Below the pieces are notes generated by a model. That model was not told the origin of the DNA. It saw nothing but the letters and a program-made list of their open reading frames with translations, and did not search any database. From Planctomycetota bacterium (GTDB lineage: Bacteria > Planctomycetota > Planctomycetia > Pirellulales > Pirellulaceae), in the NCBI GenBank assembly GCA_014381825.1, contig JACNKX010000094.1:1-64000 (forward strand): a stretch of DNA of 64,000 bases, read 5' to 3'. Positions 27,857 to 35,740 of this stretch are shown here, piece after piece. The position numbers and the translations under genes are program-made. Within the stretch, counting starts at the first letter, position 1. Every line of letters starts with the position of its first letter.

Positions 27857-29479
27857 CTACTCCTCAACGGCCTCTTTCTTCAAGCCTTCCGCCTGCAGCT
27901 TTCGGAAGGCGTCAACACCGAATCCTTCGTCGGCAGCTGTCTCGCCTTCTTTAATGAGATCGCCGCGATTGAGTCGAATCTTCTTGTACTCGTCCTCGGA
28001 GACGACGTAGTACCAGTCGGCGAAGCGGGCGTTCAACTCGCGAACCTTCTCGACGGCCTTGTCCCGTTTGTCCTTTCGTTCGTCGACCTTGCGCTGATTC
28101 TCTTTCTCGATCCGTTTGATCTCTTTGTCCAATTCTGACTCTTCTTCGCTCTCTTCTTCCGCTGCGGTATCGGCCTTTTCTTCTTCCTCTTCTTCTTTAG
28201 CAACATCACCATCGGCGGCGGGAGGCGCTGCTTCGGCCGCGGGTGGTGGAGGTACGTCGGCTGACTCGGGCTTCTCGGGTACTTCTTCCAGTTCAGGAGC
28301 AGGGAACTTGTCTTCGTTGACAACCGCTGTCACCATCAGGTACCGATTCAGTTTGCTCTCGTCGGAGCCTTCCTCGGTCCCGGCGACGTTTCCGAATCGA
28401 AGCACGTACTCGTAGCCGTCTTTCATGTACACGTGCAAGTCGCCGTTTGCCGACAGGATCTCGGGATCGCCACCGCTGATCGAAAGGGGATAGAAACCGA
28501 GCCTGACTAGCGAGTTGACACTTTCTTGGTCGTTAAGGAATTCTTCATTTGCCATCAAGTCTGCGCCCAGACCTGCTGGTTTGCGACGGACGTCCACGAT
28601 CTTTAGATCCGCGAGAGCGTTCTTCAATTCATTCAGCTTGTCGCTGTTCAACTCTTCGCCGGGAAGCAATTCACTCGCGACGGGCTTTAGCGCTTCGGCA
28701 CCACCGCCTTGTCGATAAGTGAGGAACTCGTTCAGTTCCCACTTGTTGTCAGTGCCGTTCCAGTCAGCGATCGCATCGAACTTCGGCTCAATTTGAAAGC
28801 CGCGCGTATTGCGCAAAACGGAATAATCCTTCACCTTCAATTTCTCGACGTCGAGGGCCGCAAGGTCGAGCAAATCTTGTTTAATCCAGTCGTCAAACTT
28901 GGTGGAGAAACGATCCGGATCGATCTGCACGTCGTAGACCAAGTCGCGGCCAGGTTCCCGAACGAAATGGTGGCCTTCGGAGCCTTTGATCGGCTTGCCG
29001 ATAATCAAGCTGGCTAGCCTTTTACCTTTCTGATCTTCGAAACTAATCAGCAGCCCGACGCCCTTGTCGCCAAGCTTCGTCTCTTCCTTATCAGGCTCTT
29101 TTACGCCAAACAACTCGTGTTCGGTTTTGTCCTGTGTTACGAGTCCAAGGACTTTCAGCCCAACCAAGCTGGTCGCGACGTCACGGATTCGAGTTTCGGC
29201 ATCGGCCGCGTAGTCCGAATGAGAAGGAATGCTCCACAGTCCCGTTTTGCCGTTCTTCGCAACCTTAAACTCACGGATTTCGCCTAGCTCTTCGTTGTAA
29301 CGAAGAATCTCCAGGCTGGCGGCTTGCGTCGGATCGTCCAACTTTTCAAACAGCACTCTTCCCGGATCGCCGATCCCGATCCCATTGCTACCCTTTTCGG
29401 TCGGTCTTGCGATCAACCAAACACATCCAACTAGGACGGCGATACCTGCAAATACGGCTGTTTTCGTGCCTTCGTTCAT
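27857..29479 (-). CDS. DUF4340 membrane-anchored protein
   Basis: A 540-residue protein from ATG 29479; the open frame to 29593 would overlap the upstream gene. It has one N-terminal membrane helix (TAVFAGIAVLVGCVWLIA) and then a large periplasmic domain of the DUF4340 type (LEILRYNEELGEIREFKVAK, TRIRDVATSLVGLKVLGLV, GLLISFEDQKGKRLASLIIG). Residues about 395-480 form a Pro/Ala/Glu-rich acidic and coiled-coil stretch (KEEEEEEKADTAAEEESEEE). DUF4340 proteins accompany GldG-like ABC systems, as here, where it is the third gene of the operon. It probably works with the exporter at the envelope. Confidence 0.85.
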   Translation of the reverse strand: MNEGTKTAVFAGIAVLVGCVWLIARPTEKGSNGIGIGDPGRVLFEKLDDPTQAASLEILRYNEELGEIREFKVAKNGKTGLWSIPSHSDYAADAETRIRDVATSLVGLKVLGLVTQDKTEHELFGVKEPDKEETKLGDKGVGLLISFEDQKGKRLASLIIGKPIKGSEGHHFVREPGRDLVYDVQIDPDRFSTKFDDWIKQDLLDLAALDVEKLKVKDYSVLRNTRGFQIEPKFDAIADWNGTDNKWELNEFLTYRQGGGAEALKPVASELLPGEELNSDKLNELKNALADLKIVDVRRKPAGLGADLMANEEFLNDQESVNSLVRLGFYPLSISGGDPEILSANGDLHVYMKDGYEYVLRFGNVAGTEEGSDESKLNRYLMVTAVVNEDKFPAPELEEVPEKPESADVPPPPAAEAAPPAADGDVAKEEEEEEKADTAAEEESEEESELDKEIKRIEKENQRKVDERKDKRDKAVEKVRELNARFADWYYVVSEDEYKKIRLNRGDLIKEGETAADEGFGVDAFRKLQAEGLKKEAVEE

Positions 29480-29528
29480 CTCGTATCTACTCCTCGGAAT
29501 CTCAGGCTGTCCCGGAATGAATCTTCGA

Positions 29529-32441
29529 TTAACTTCGCAAGCGTGACTTGGCGATACCTTCTCGTTCTCGGAGTCGTCGGCTGACGAATACAATCAAACC
29601 CACAAGCAACGGTGGAATCGGTGGCAAGGCTACGGCGAGAAACTTATAGAAGTTTTGGATCTCGAGAATCTTGAGATCCGTTTGACGTCGAGCTTCTTCG
29701 ATTCGATCGTCACGCTCGCGCTGCATCTGCTCGCGTTTCACGCCCAATTTTTGAGTAAGCTCTTGCTCTTTGATCGACCGAAGTTGTATTTTCGCTAATA
29801 CGTCTGCAGAACTCACATCGCCACCTTCGCGTTGCCGCTTTTGCAACTCCTCCAGTTCATCGTCGAGTTCCTTGTTCAACTTCTGGTTCTCTTCTTCGAT
29901 CTTCTTGATCTCGTCGTTGAACTTCTCTTCGTAGTCGATGCGGTTTCGGAACTCGGCGTCGCGCTGCGAACGAACCTTCTCTTCCACCTTCTTTAGCGTC
30001 GTGTGATAGGGCTTGCGACGGCGAATCTCGACGTATTCGTCGTCACCGGAGAGCGAGTCGACGATGTTGAGAAGGAAGTTCACGTTCTCGAACCGCCAGT
30101 TCATTTCTTCGTCATCGTCGGGTCGAGCGCGAATTCGCATGAACGCGGACATCATCAGATCGATATCGGCGATGTATACGACGTTGACGGGCGTGGATGC
30201 ATTGTCCGAGTTGCCTTCGTCACGATTCGAATCCGCAGCTTCGTCGTTTTCGCTTTCGTCGGCACTGCCCACACCTTGGATGCGGGCGGCGAGAATCTGT
30301 TCACCCGTAGGATCCCCTTGCGCACCTTGCAATCGAGCGGGATCTTGTTGGTTGTTGCGGTATTGCTCGTACCGCATTCGGCCTGCAAAGTCGCCCGTTT
30401 TCACCAGTGGCGTGATCTTCAACTCGCTGTTCGATGCCGGGACGATGACACCGGGCACCGGTAACAAAATCTCGTTCAAACCGGCCGTGATTGGGTCCTC
30501 GCTGTTGATCGCGTTGTCGGCTCCAGGTGATTCGATGCTGGCGAAGACCCAGGAATCTGGAATGCCTTGAATCTGAAGCTTCTGGTATGGATTGTATCGC
30601 TGCCAAGCGACATCGGGATTAAAGCCGCCTTGGAAATTCGGCTCGCCGGGCGGCTCGATTCCAATCGCCGCCCACAATTCGCGAATGTTGCCTTTGGGTT
30701 GCGGTTGTTGTCCTCCTTGACCGAACATGCCACCACCGGGAGCTTGTTTCGGCTCGCCGGTCCCTGGTGCGGACGAAAGGAAGATCGGCGCCGGATCTTC
30801 GAAGATCGCAGTCGGCACGCCGTTCTTCACAGCTGCGACGACGTTTGGGAGTTCTTGCGGGCCGAGCGACGACGGTTGCACGACGATCATCACGTCGTAT
30901 TTACCCTCTTCGATCGGACTTGTCGGGTCGATCTCTTCGACATCGTATTGCTTCTCAAGCTCCACGATAATCTCCTGACGCGGTATTTGTCGCGGCATTC
31001 CGCCTGCGAACGAGAAGCCGCCGTAGAGCTGTGCGTCGGTGCGGACGATGCCAACTTTCTTGCGTTCTCCTTCGGCAACGGTTCCGATCGAGCGAGTCAA
31101 TTCGTATTCGACGGGGATGCCATAATCGAAGAAGGGAACGACGACTTTCTCTAGGCCACAATTGAACGCCGCGCCGAGAATCACCTCTTCGTCTTTAAAG
31201 GCACCGCGACTTCGCGTCCGCACCATCGTAGGCAGGATGTCGAAACGGTCTTCGGCCAAGGCGGCTTCCTCGCTGAATGGTTCGAGATTGTCGTGCAAGT
31301 TGACTTTGATCTTGCCGCCCGACATCGCATCGAATTCTTTCAACAGCGAGAGTAGATTGAACTTCGTCTGGACATAAGCCTCTGGCACGTTGGTGCTGAC
31401 GAAAGCGTCGATCACGATCGGGTGATCCGGATTCAGATTTCGGATAATCTCTTTCGTTTTGGGCGAAAGCGAGCTTACTTGACCCGCCGTCGCGTCATAA
31501 CGGATCAGATCGTGATCCGTGAAGAAATTAAGTCCGAAGACGAGGATCAAAACTAACGCGAGTGCCCGCCCGACGAAGTGCAGGAACATCCACGGCCCGC
31601 CCCTGCCGCTCCAGTGACGCGAGCCGATCAGCACCATGCTGATATAAAGTCCCACCGCGACAACCAAGCTGAAGTAGAAGAACGATGAAATGCTCAACAC
31701 ACCGCGACTGAGATCGTCAAAATTCGACGCCAAGCTCCAGAAAGAAATATTTCGAGCAACCGCGGGCGAAGGGATAATGAGTTCGGCGCTCGCTGCAAAG
31801 GCGAGCGGGGCGTTGAACGCAGCCCCGAGAATGAATCCGACGGTCATGTTGCTCGTAAGGAACGAGGCGATCATGCCGATCGCCAACATCGCCAGCCCAA
31901 CCAACCAGTACCCGAGGTAAGTGGTGAAGAACAGTCCGGTATCAAGGTCTCCCATCGAGAGCGATGCCAGCACCATATAGTTCGAGAATTGAGAAAACAT
32001 CAACGAAGCGGTGAAGATCGCCGCCGCGGCAAGGTACTTGCCAATGACGATGTCAAAATCGTCCGCTGGCAGCGTAAGCAGCAACTCGTCCGTTCCTTGT
32101 CGCCGTTCCTCCGACCAAATGCTCATTGTGATCGCCGGAATAAAGACCAGCATGATGAGGGGAAGTACTTGGTTCAGCTGGTCGAGATTCGCGAGATTCG
32201 CAGTGAAGAACTCGTGCGGCCAAAACGCGGCGAACGAAGTGAGCAACACGAATATGCAGAGAAACACATAGCCGGTCGGATTGCTGAAGTAGCCCACAAA
32301 ATTTCGTTTTAAGACGGCGTATGCGGCCTTCTTGTAAGCAATCAGTGGCGAAATGGCTAACACACAAAGTGCCAGGAAGGCGACGTCGAGTATCAGAATC
32401 TGAATGAACGCTAAACCCATGGCTTCAGTTCCGTTCCACAA
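29529..32441 (-). CDS. GldF-GldG fusion ABC permease / auxiliary protein
   Basis: A 970-residue fusion. Residues 1-265 form an ABC-2 permease with about six helices and the cytosolic start AYAVLKRNFVGYFSNPTGYVF; WSEERRQGTDELLLTLPADD is the family's cytosolic loop. After another helix (about 290-310) comes the GldG / ABC_transp_aux domain (about 330-760, SLSPKTKEIIRNLNPDHPIV, VGIVRTDAQLYGGF). Near the C-terminus a charged coiled coil (about 840-930) precedes a final helix and RRLREREGIAKSRLRS. In Bacteroidetes GldAFG supports gliding; in planctomycetes the same set is widespread without demonstrated gliding. Gaps to its neighbours are 39 and 49 bases. Confidence 0.88.
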   Translation of the reverse strand: MWNGTEAMGLAFIQILILDVAFLALCVLAISPLIAYKKAAYAVLKRNFVGYFSNPTGYVFLCIFVLLTSFAAFWPHEFFTANLANLDQLNQVLPLIMLVFIPAITMSIWSEERRQGTDELLLTLPADDFDIVIGKYLAAAAIFTASLMFSQFSNYMVLASLSMGDLDTGLFFTTYLGYWLVGLAMLAIGMIASFLTSNMTVGFILGAAFNAPLAFAASAELIIPSPAVARNISFWSLASNFDDLSRGVLSISSFFYFSLVVAVGLYISMVLIGSRHWSGRGGPWMFLHFVGRALALVLILVFGLNFFTDHDLIRYDATAGQVSSLSPKTKEIIRNLNPDHPIVIDAFVSTNVPEAYVQTKFNLLSLLKEFDAMSGGKIKVNLHDNLEPFSEEAALAEDRFDILPTMVRTRSRGAFKDEEVILGAAFNCGLEKVVVPFFDYGIPVEYELTRSIGTVAEGERKKVGIVRTDAQLYGGFSFAGGMPRQIPRQEIIVELEKQYDVEEIDPTSPIEEGKYDVMIVVQPSSLGPQELPNVVAAVKNGVPTAIFEDPAPIFLSSAPGTGEPKQAPGGGMFGQGGQQPQPKGNIRELWAAIGIEPPGEPNFQGGFNPDVAWQRYNPYQKLQIQGIPDSWVFASIESPGADNAINSEDPITAGLNEILLPVPGVIVPASNSELKITPLVKTGDFAGRMRYEQYRNNQQDPARLQGAQGDPTGEQILAARIQGVGSADESENDEAADSNRDEGNSDNASTPVNVVYIADIDLMMSAFMRIRARPDDDEEMNWRFENVNFLLNIVDSLSGDDEYVEIRRRKPYHTTLKKVEEKVRSQRDAEFRNRIDYEEKFNDEIKKIEEENQKLNKELDDELEELQKRQREGGDVSSADVLAKIQLRSIKEQELTQKLGVKREQMQRERDDRIEEARRQTDLKILEIQNFYKFLAVALPPIPPLLVGLIVFVSRRLREREGIAKSRLRS

Positions 32442-32480
32442 TCAATTCAAACTGTTCGTTAAGAAAACTACCAATATCAC

Positions 32481-33254
32481 TTACGCGGTCGCTGTTTCGG
32501 TGCTCGTCAGGCGATGAAACGCTTGTTGCAACTCTTCGCCATTTGCTCCGAGTTCACTGACCGAGCCGTCATAGACGAGCTGACCTTCGTTGATCATTAT
32601 CACGCGGCTCGCCATCGCTTCGACTTCTTGAAGAATATGAGTCGACAGCAGGATTGTCTTCGTTTCGCTCAGTTTCTGAAGCACGTCTCGCACATCTCGG
32701 ATCTGATTCGGATCGAGTCCGGCGGTTGGCTCGTCCATGATCAAGACGTCCGGTTCGTGCAACAGAGCTTGAGCCATACCAACACGTTGGCGATAGCCCT
32801 TGGAGAGCTTACTGATTGGCTTGTAAACGACCGTACTCAATCGCGTCATCTCGATGACCGCATCGATGCGATCCTGCTTTCGAGGCGATACCATCCCTCG
32901 GGCATCCGCGAAGAAGTTCAGCAGGCTATGCGGCGTCATATCCGGGTAAAGCGGGCCGTTCTCTGGGAGATAGCCGAGCCGTGCGGAAGCATCAAGTCGA
33001 TCTAGGGCCATGTCGTGACCAGCGATCTTCGCCATCCCCTCGGAAGGTGCCAGATAGCCGGTCAGCATCTTCATGGTCGTACTTTTGCCGGCACCGTTCG
33101 GGCCGAGGAACGCGACCAGCTCGCCTTCATGAACTTTGAACGAGACATCTTTGGTTGCGGTGAAAATTCCGTAGAACTTCGACAGCCCAATCGCCTCGAT
33201 CATCGCCGGACGATTGGACGCTTTGGATTGATTTGCCTTCGCGTTGTCGCTCAT
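32481..33254 (-). CDS. GldA-like ABC transporter ATP-binding protein
   Basis: A 257-residue ATPase. Walker A is GPNGAGKST, the Q-loop lies in GYLPENGPLYPDMTPHSLL, the signature is LSKGYRQRVGMAQALL (LSxGxxQR type) and Walker B is VLIMDEPTAGLDP, with the H-loop in LLSTHILQEVEA. It energises the permease encoded just downstream, completing a GldA-GldFG-DUF4340 module. The start at 33254 gives a 20-residue preface (MSDNAKANQSKASNRP) before the typical MIEAIGLSKFYG; Met18 is a possible alternative. Confidence 0.93.
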   Translation of the reverse strand: MSDNAKANQSKASNRPAMIEAIGLSKFYGIFTATKDVSFKVHEGELVAFLGPNGAGKSTTMKMLTGYLAPSEGMAKIAGHDMALDRLDASARLGYLPENGPLYPDMTPHSLLNFFADARGMVSPRKQDRIDAVIEMTRLSTVVYKPISKLSKGYRQRVGMAQALLHEPDVLIMDEPTAGLDPNQIRDVRDVLQKLSETKTILLSTHILQEVEAMASRVIMINEGQLVYDGSVSELGANGEELQQAFHRLTSTETATA

Positions 33255-33537
33255 CAGGTACTTCCGTATCTTTAACCGTTGACAGGACTTCGGGAGAGGC
33301 CGGTAAAGGTGGGAGACGGCTTCCCAGGACCGTTCCGGTCCTCATGTTTGTCCCAAAATGCAGTTGATCGGAGGCACTCCGCACCGACCACGGATGTTCT
33401 CTACGCCGCCCAATGTTCGTTGGTTCACGCAAATCTTTTGCGGCTCGCAAGCCGAGCGTTCGCCAATGGAAGCTGGATGGCGCAGCACACAATGTAAGGC
33501 CGACTCATGCTCAGTTCAAGCTGCCTACCGACCTGAT
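33255..33537. other. Intergenic region upstream of gldA-like operon
   Basis: 283 bases between the gldA-like gene and the nadB stop. No family-like ORF. The operon promoter is probably here; no motif stood out strongly. Confidence 0.5.
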
Positions 33538-35172
33538 CTAGCCCACGCCTGATTCGAGCATACCGCTTTCGTTTCGCCGGAACGATTGTCGCCGATGCCA
33601 GTGTTCGTCGTCAAGATCGGGAAAGTCTGTACGAAGATGCACGCCGCGCGATTCTTCACGAGCCAAGGCGGCCGAAACCATGATTCGCGACAAGGTCAGC
33701 ATGTTTTGCAATTCCCAACCGTCAGTATCAGAAAACTGCCTTGCCAGCACATACCTGCACCAATTGTCGATCGTCTCTGCCGCAGCGACCAGTTCTTCCC
33801 GAGATCGCTGTACGCCAGCGGCTCGCCACATCAGGCTCTTTAACGAGTTGCGAATGTCCGCGAGATCGAGTGGCACGCCTGGCTCCTCAACGGACTCGTT
33901 GTTCAACGGCAGTGCACGGAAATCGTCGGCGATCTGAGCCGCTGCGTCGGAAGCGGCTCGTCCGGCATGTTCGCCGTAGACGAGGCCTTCAAGTAGGCTG
34001 TTCGACGCCAGGCGGTTCGCACCATGCAGACCGCTCGACGTGACCTCGCCCGCCGCCCACAGGCCGGGCACGGTGGTCGCGCCGTGCTGATCGACCGTCA
34101 AGCCGCCAATCATATAGTGAGCGCCTGGTCGCACCGGAATCGGATCTTGTGTGATATCGATGCCAAACTTGGCACACGCCGCCGCGATGCCTGGAAAACG
34201 CTTCAACACAAAGTCGGTGTCGAGGTGGCTGAGGTTAAGGTAGACGTTCGGATGACGAGTCTTTTCCATCTGGCTGGCGATCGCTTGCGAAACGATATCT
34301 CGAGGAGCCAGCTCGGCTCGTTCGTCGTAATCGAGCATGAAGCGGTATCCTTGCCGATCGACAAGCTGGCCACCTTCACCGCGAATCGCCTCCGTGATCA
34401 GGCTGCGACTGCTGCCCGCGATGTACAACACCGTCGGATGAAACTGAACAAACTCCATATCTCGTAATTCGGCCCCGGCGCGAAAGGCGATCGCGTGGCC
34501 ATCTCCCGTCGCCACGGCAGGGTTGGTCGACTCGCGATAGACTTGGCCGATGCCTCCGGTGCAGAGAATCGTTTGCTTCGCCCACACCAGCGTCTTTGCT
34601 CCTTGATCGTTCGCGACTAATGCTCCTCGACAGGTGCCGTCCCGTGTGAGCAGGTCGAGAGTGAACGTCCGCTCAAGAATTTCGACGTTTCGCAGACGTT
34701 GCGTCCACTCGATGACAGCGCGCATCACTTCCTTGCCGGTCGCGTCGCCAAGTGCGTGGACGATCCGATGGTGCCCGTGTCCTCCTTCACGACCGAGAGT
34801 CAGTTCTCCTGACTCGCGATCAAATTCCGTTCCCCATCGAATTAGTTCGTTGATATGTTCAGGGGCTTCACGGACCACCATGTCGACGACTTGTTTGTCG
34901 CACAGCTCACCGCCTGCCGTCACCGTGTCGGCGATATGATCTTCGAAACGATCTTCCGGAGTCAACACGCCAGCGATTCCGCCCTGAGCGTAGTTGCTGT
35001 TCGATTGCGTCAGCTCGTCTTTGGTGATCACCAAGGCCGACATGTTTGTGTTGACTGCGTTCGCCGCCCGCAATCCTGCCAAACCGCCGCCAATGATCAG
35101 CACATCGGTGAAGTAATGTGGGACTTGCTTCGGATGAAAAGGGACGAGATATCGCGGAGCTTGGAGTGCCAT
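33538..35172 (-). CDS. nadB: L-aspartate oxidase
   Basis: FAD enzyme that oxidises L-aspartate to iminoaspartate, the first step of de novo NAD synthesis. The dinucleotide fold DVLIIGGGLAGLRAANAV is near residue 25. Active-site and flavin segments include NSNYAQGGIAGVL, LGREGGHGHHRIVHALGDATG, TGGIGQVYRESTNPAVATGD and GLHGANRLASNSLLEGLVYG, all standard for NadB rather than succinate dehydrogenase. From the ATG at 35172 the protein has 544 residues, the normal size; the frame continues to 35208 but adds only a basic stretch. No nadA or nadC is adjacent. Confidence 0.93.
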   Translation of the reverse strand: MALQAPRYLVPFHPKQVPHYFTDVLIIGGGLAGLRAANAVNTNMSALVITKDELTQSNSNYAQGGIAGVLTPEDRFEDHIADTVTAGGELCDKQVVDMVVREAPEHINELIRWGTEFDRESGELTLGREGGHGHHRIVHALGDATGKEVMRAVIEWTQRLRNVEILERTFTLDLLTRDGTCRGALVANDQGAKTLVWAKQTILCTGGIGQVYRESTNPAVATGDGHAIAFRAGAELRDMEFVQFHPTVLYIAGSSRSLITEAIRGEGGQLVDRQGYRFMLDYDERAELAPRDIVSQAIASQMEKTRHPNVYLNLSHLDTDFVLKRFPGIAAACAKFGIDITQDPIPVRPGAHYMIGGLTVDQHGATTVPGLWAAGEVTSSGLHGANRLASNSLLEGLVYGEHAGRAASDAAAQIADDFRALPLNNESVEEPGVPLDLADIRNSLKSLMWRAAGVQRSREELVAAAETIDNWCRYVLARQFSDTDGWELQNMLTLSRIMVSAALAREESRGVHLRTDFPDLDDEHWHRRQSFRRNESGMLESGVG

Positions 35173-35740
35173 GCGACACATTCTAGCAGTTGCCCCGCGA
35201 CGTCGCATGGTGGCAACTGTTTCACCGCAACACCATCGGAGAAGGGCGAGTCATACTACCTCCTTTGCGTTGGGGATGCATCGTCTTCAGGGCTCTTGTG
35301 TGAATGTGGTTCGTTCATTCATGATCGTGATGTCTGGCTCCTTCATCAACTGTTTGTTGGCGTTTTCGAAACGGATGCCGCCGAGAACGTAGGAGAATCC
35401 CAAGTAGTGGGACTTGAGGGTCGACAGAAATAGGTTGCGCTGTAAATTGCCGCCTGCTAGCATCGCTGCCCAGCCTCTGATCAGGGGGATGTGTGCGGCT
35501 ACTGCCGGGCGTGTTGTGACAAACAGGTTAGCACTGTCTGTTACAGGAAGCATTGATATCTCACGCATGACCTCCCGCCCGAAGCCAGCCAACACAGGAA
35601 CTCGCGTAGTTGAGTAATTCGAGATTCGTTGCGGCGGTGGGCGGCACCGAAGTTAACGTGCGCCGCCAAGCCAACGGAACGCTGCTTCGGTGTGCCGCAT
35701 ACAAGTTACCAGTGTGAAGGAAGCTCGTTTATGCGGCTGA
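35173..35740. other. Gene-poor stretch, 568 bases
   Basis: Between nadB and the zinc-ribbon propeller gene. It contains one small minus-strand frame listed separately and a GC-rich inverted repeat at 35640-35667 (GGCGGCAC pairing with GTGCGCCGCC) located 70-100 bases after the propeller gene stop, possibly a weak terminator but without a T tract. Otherwise nothing recognisable. Confidence 0.6.
35287..35595 (-). CDS. Possible small protein, unrecognised
   Basis: A 102-residue frame. Codon choice in the second half (many C-ending codons, for example for LKSHYLGFSYVLGGIRFENA) looks like real coding DNA, but I recognise no family, signal peptide or metal site. The first 40 residues are less convincing, so it may be the tail of a degraded gene. 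Confidence 0.3.
   Translation of the reverse strand: MLAGFGREVMREISMLPVTDSANLFVTTRPAVAAHIPLIRGWAAMLAGGNLQRNLFLSTLKSHYLGFSYVLGGIRFENANKQLMKEPDITIMNERTTFTQEP

Noticed and set aside
35640-35667. Rho-independent terminator after the propeller gene
   Set aside because: The stem is imperfect and no T tract follows on the relevant strand.
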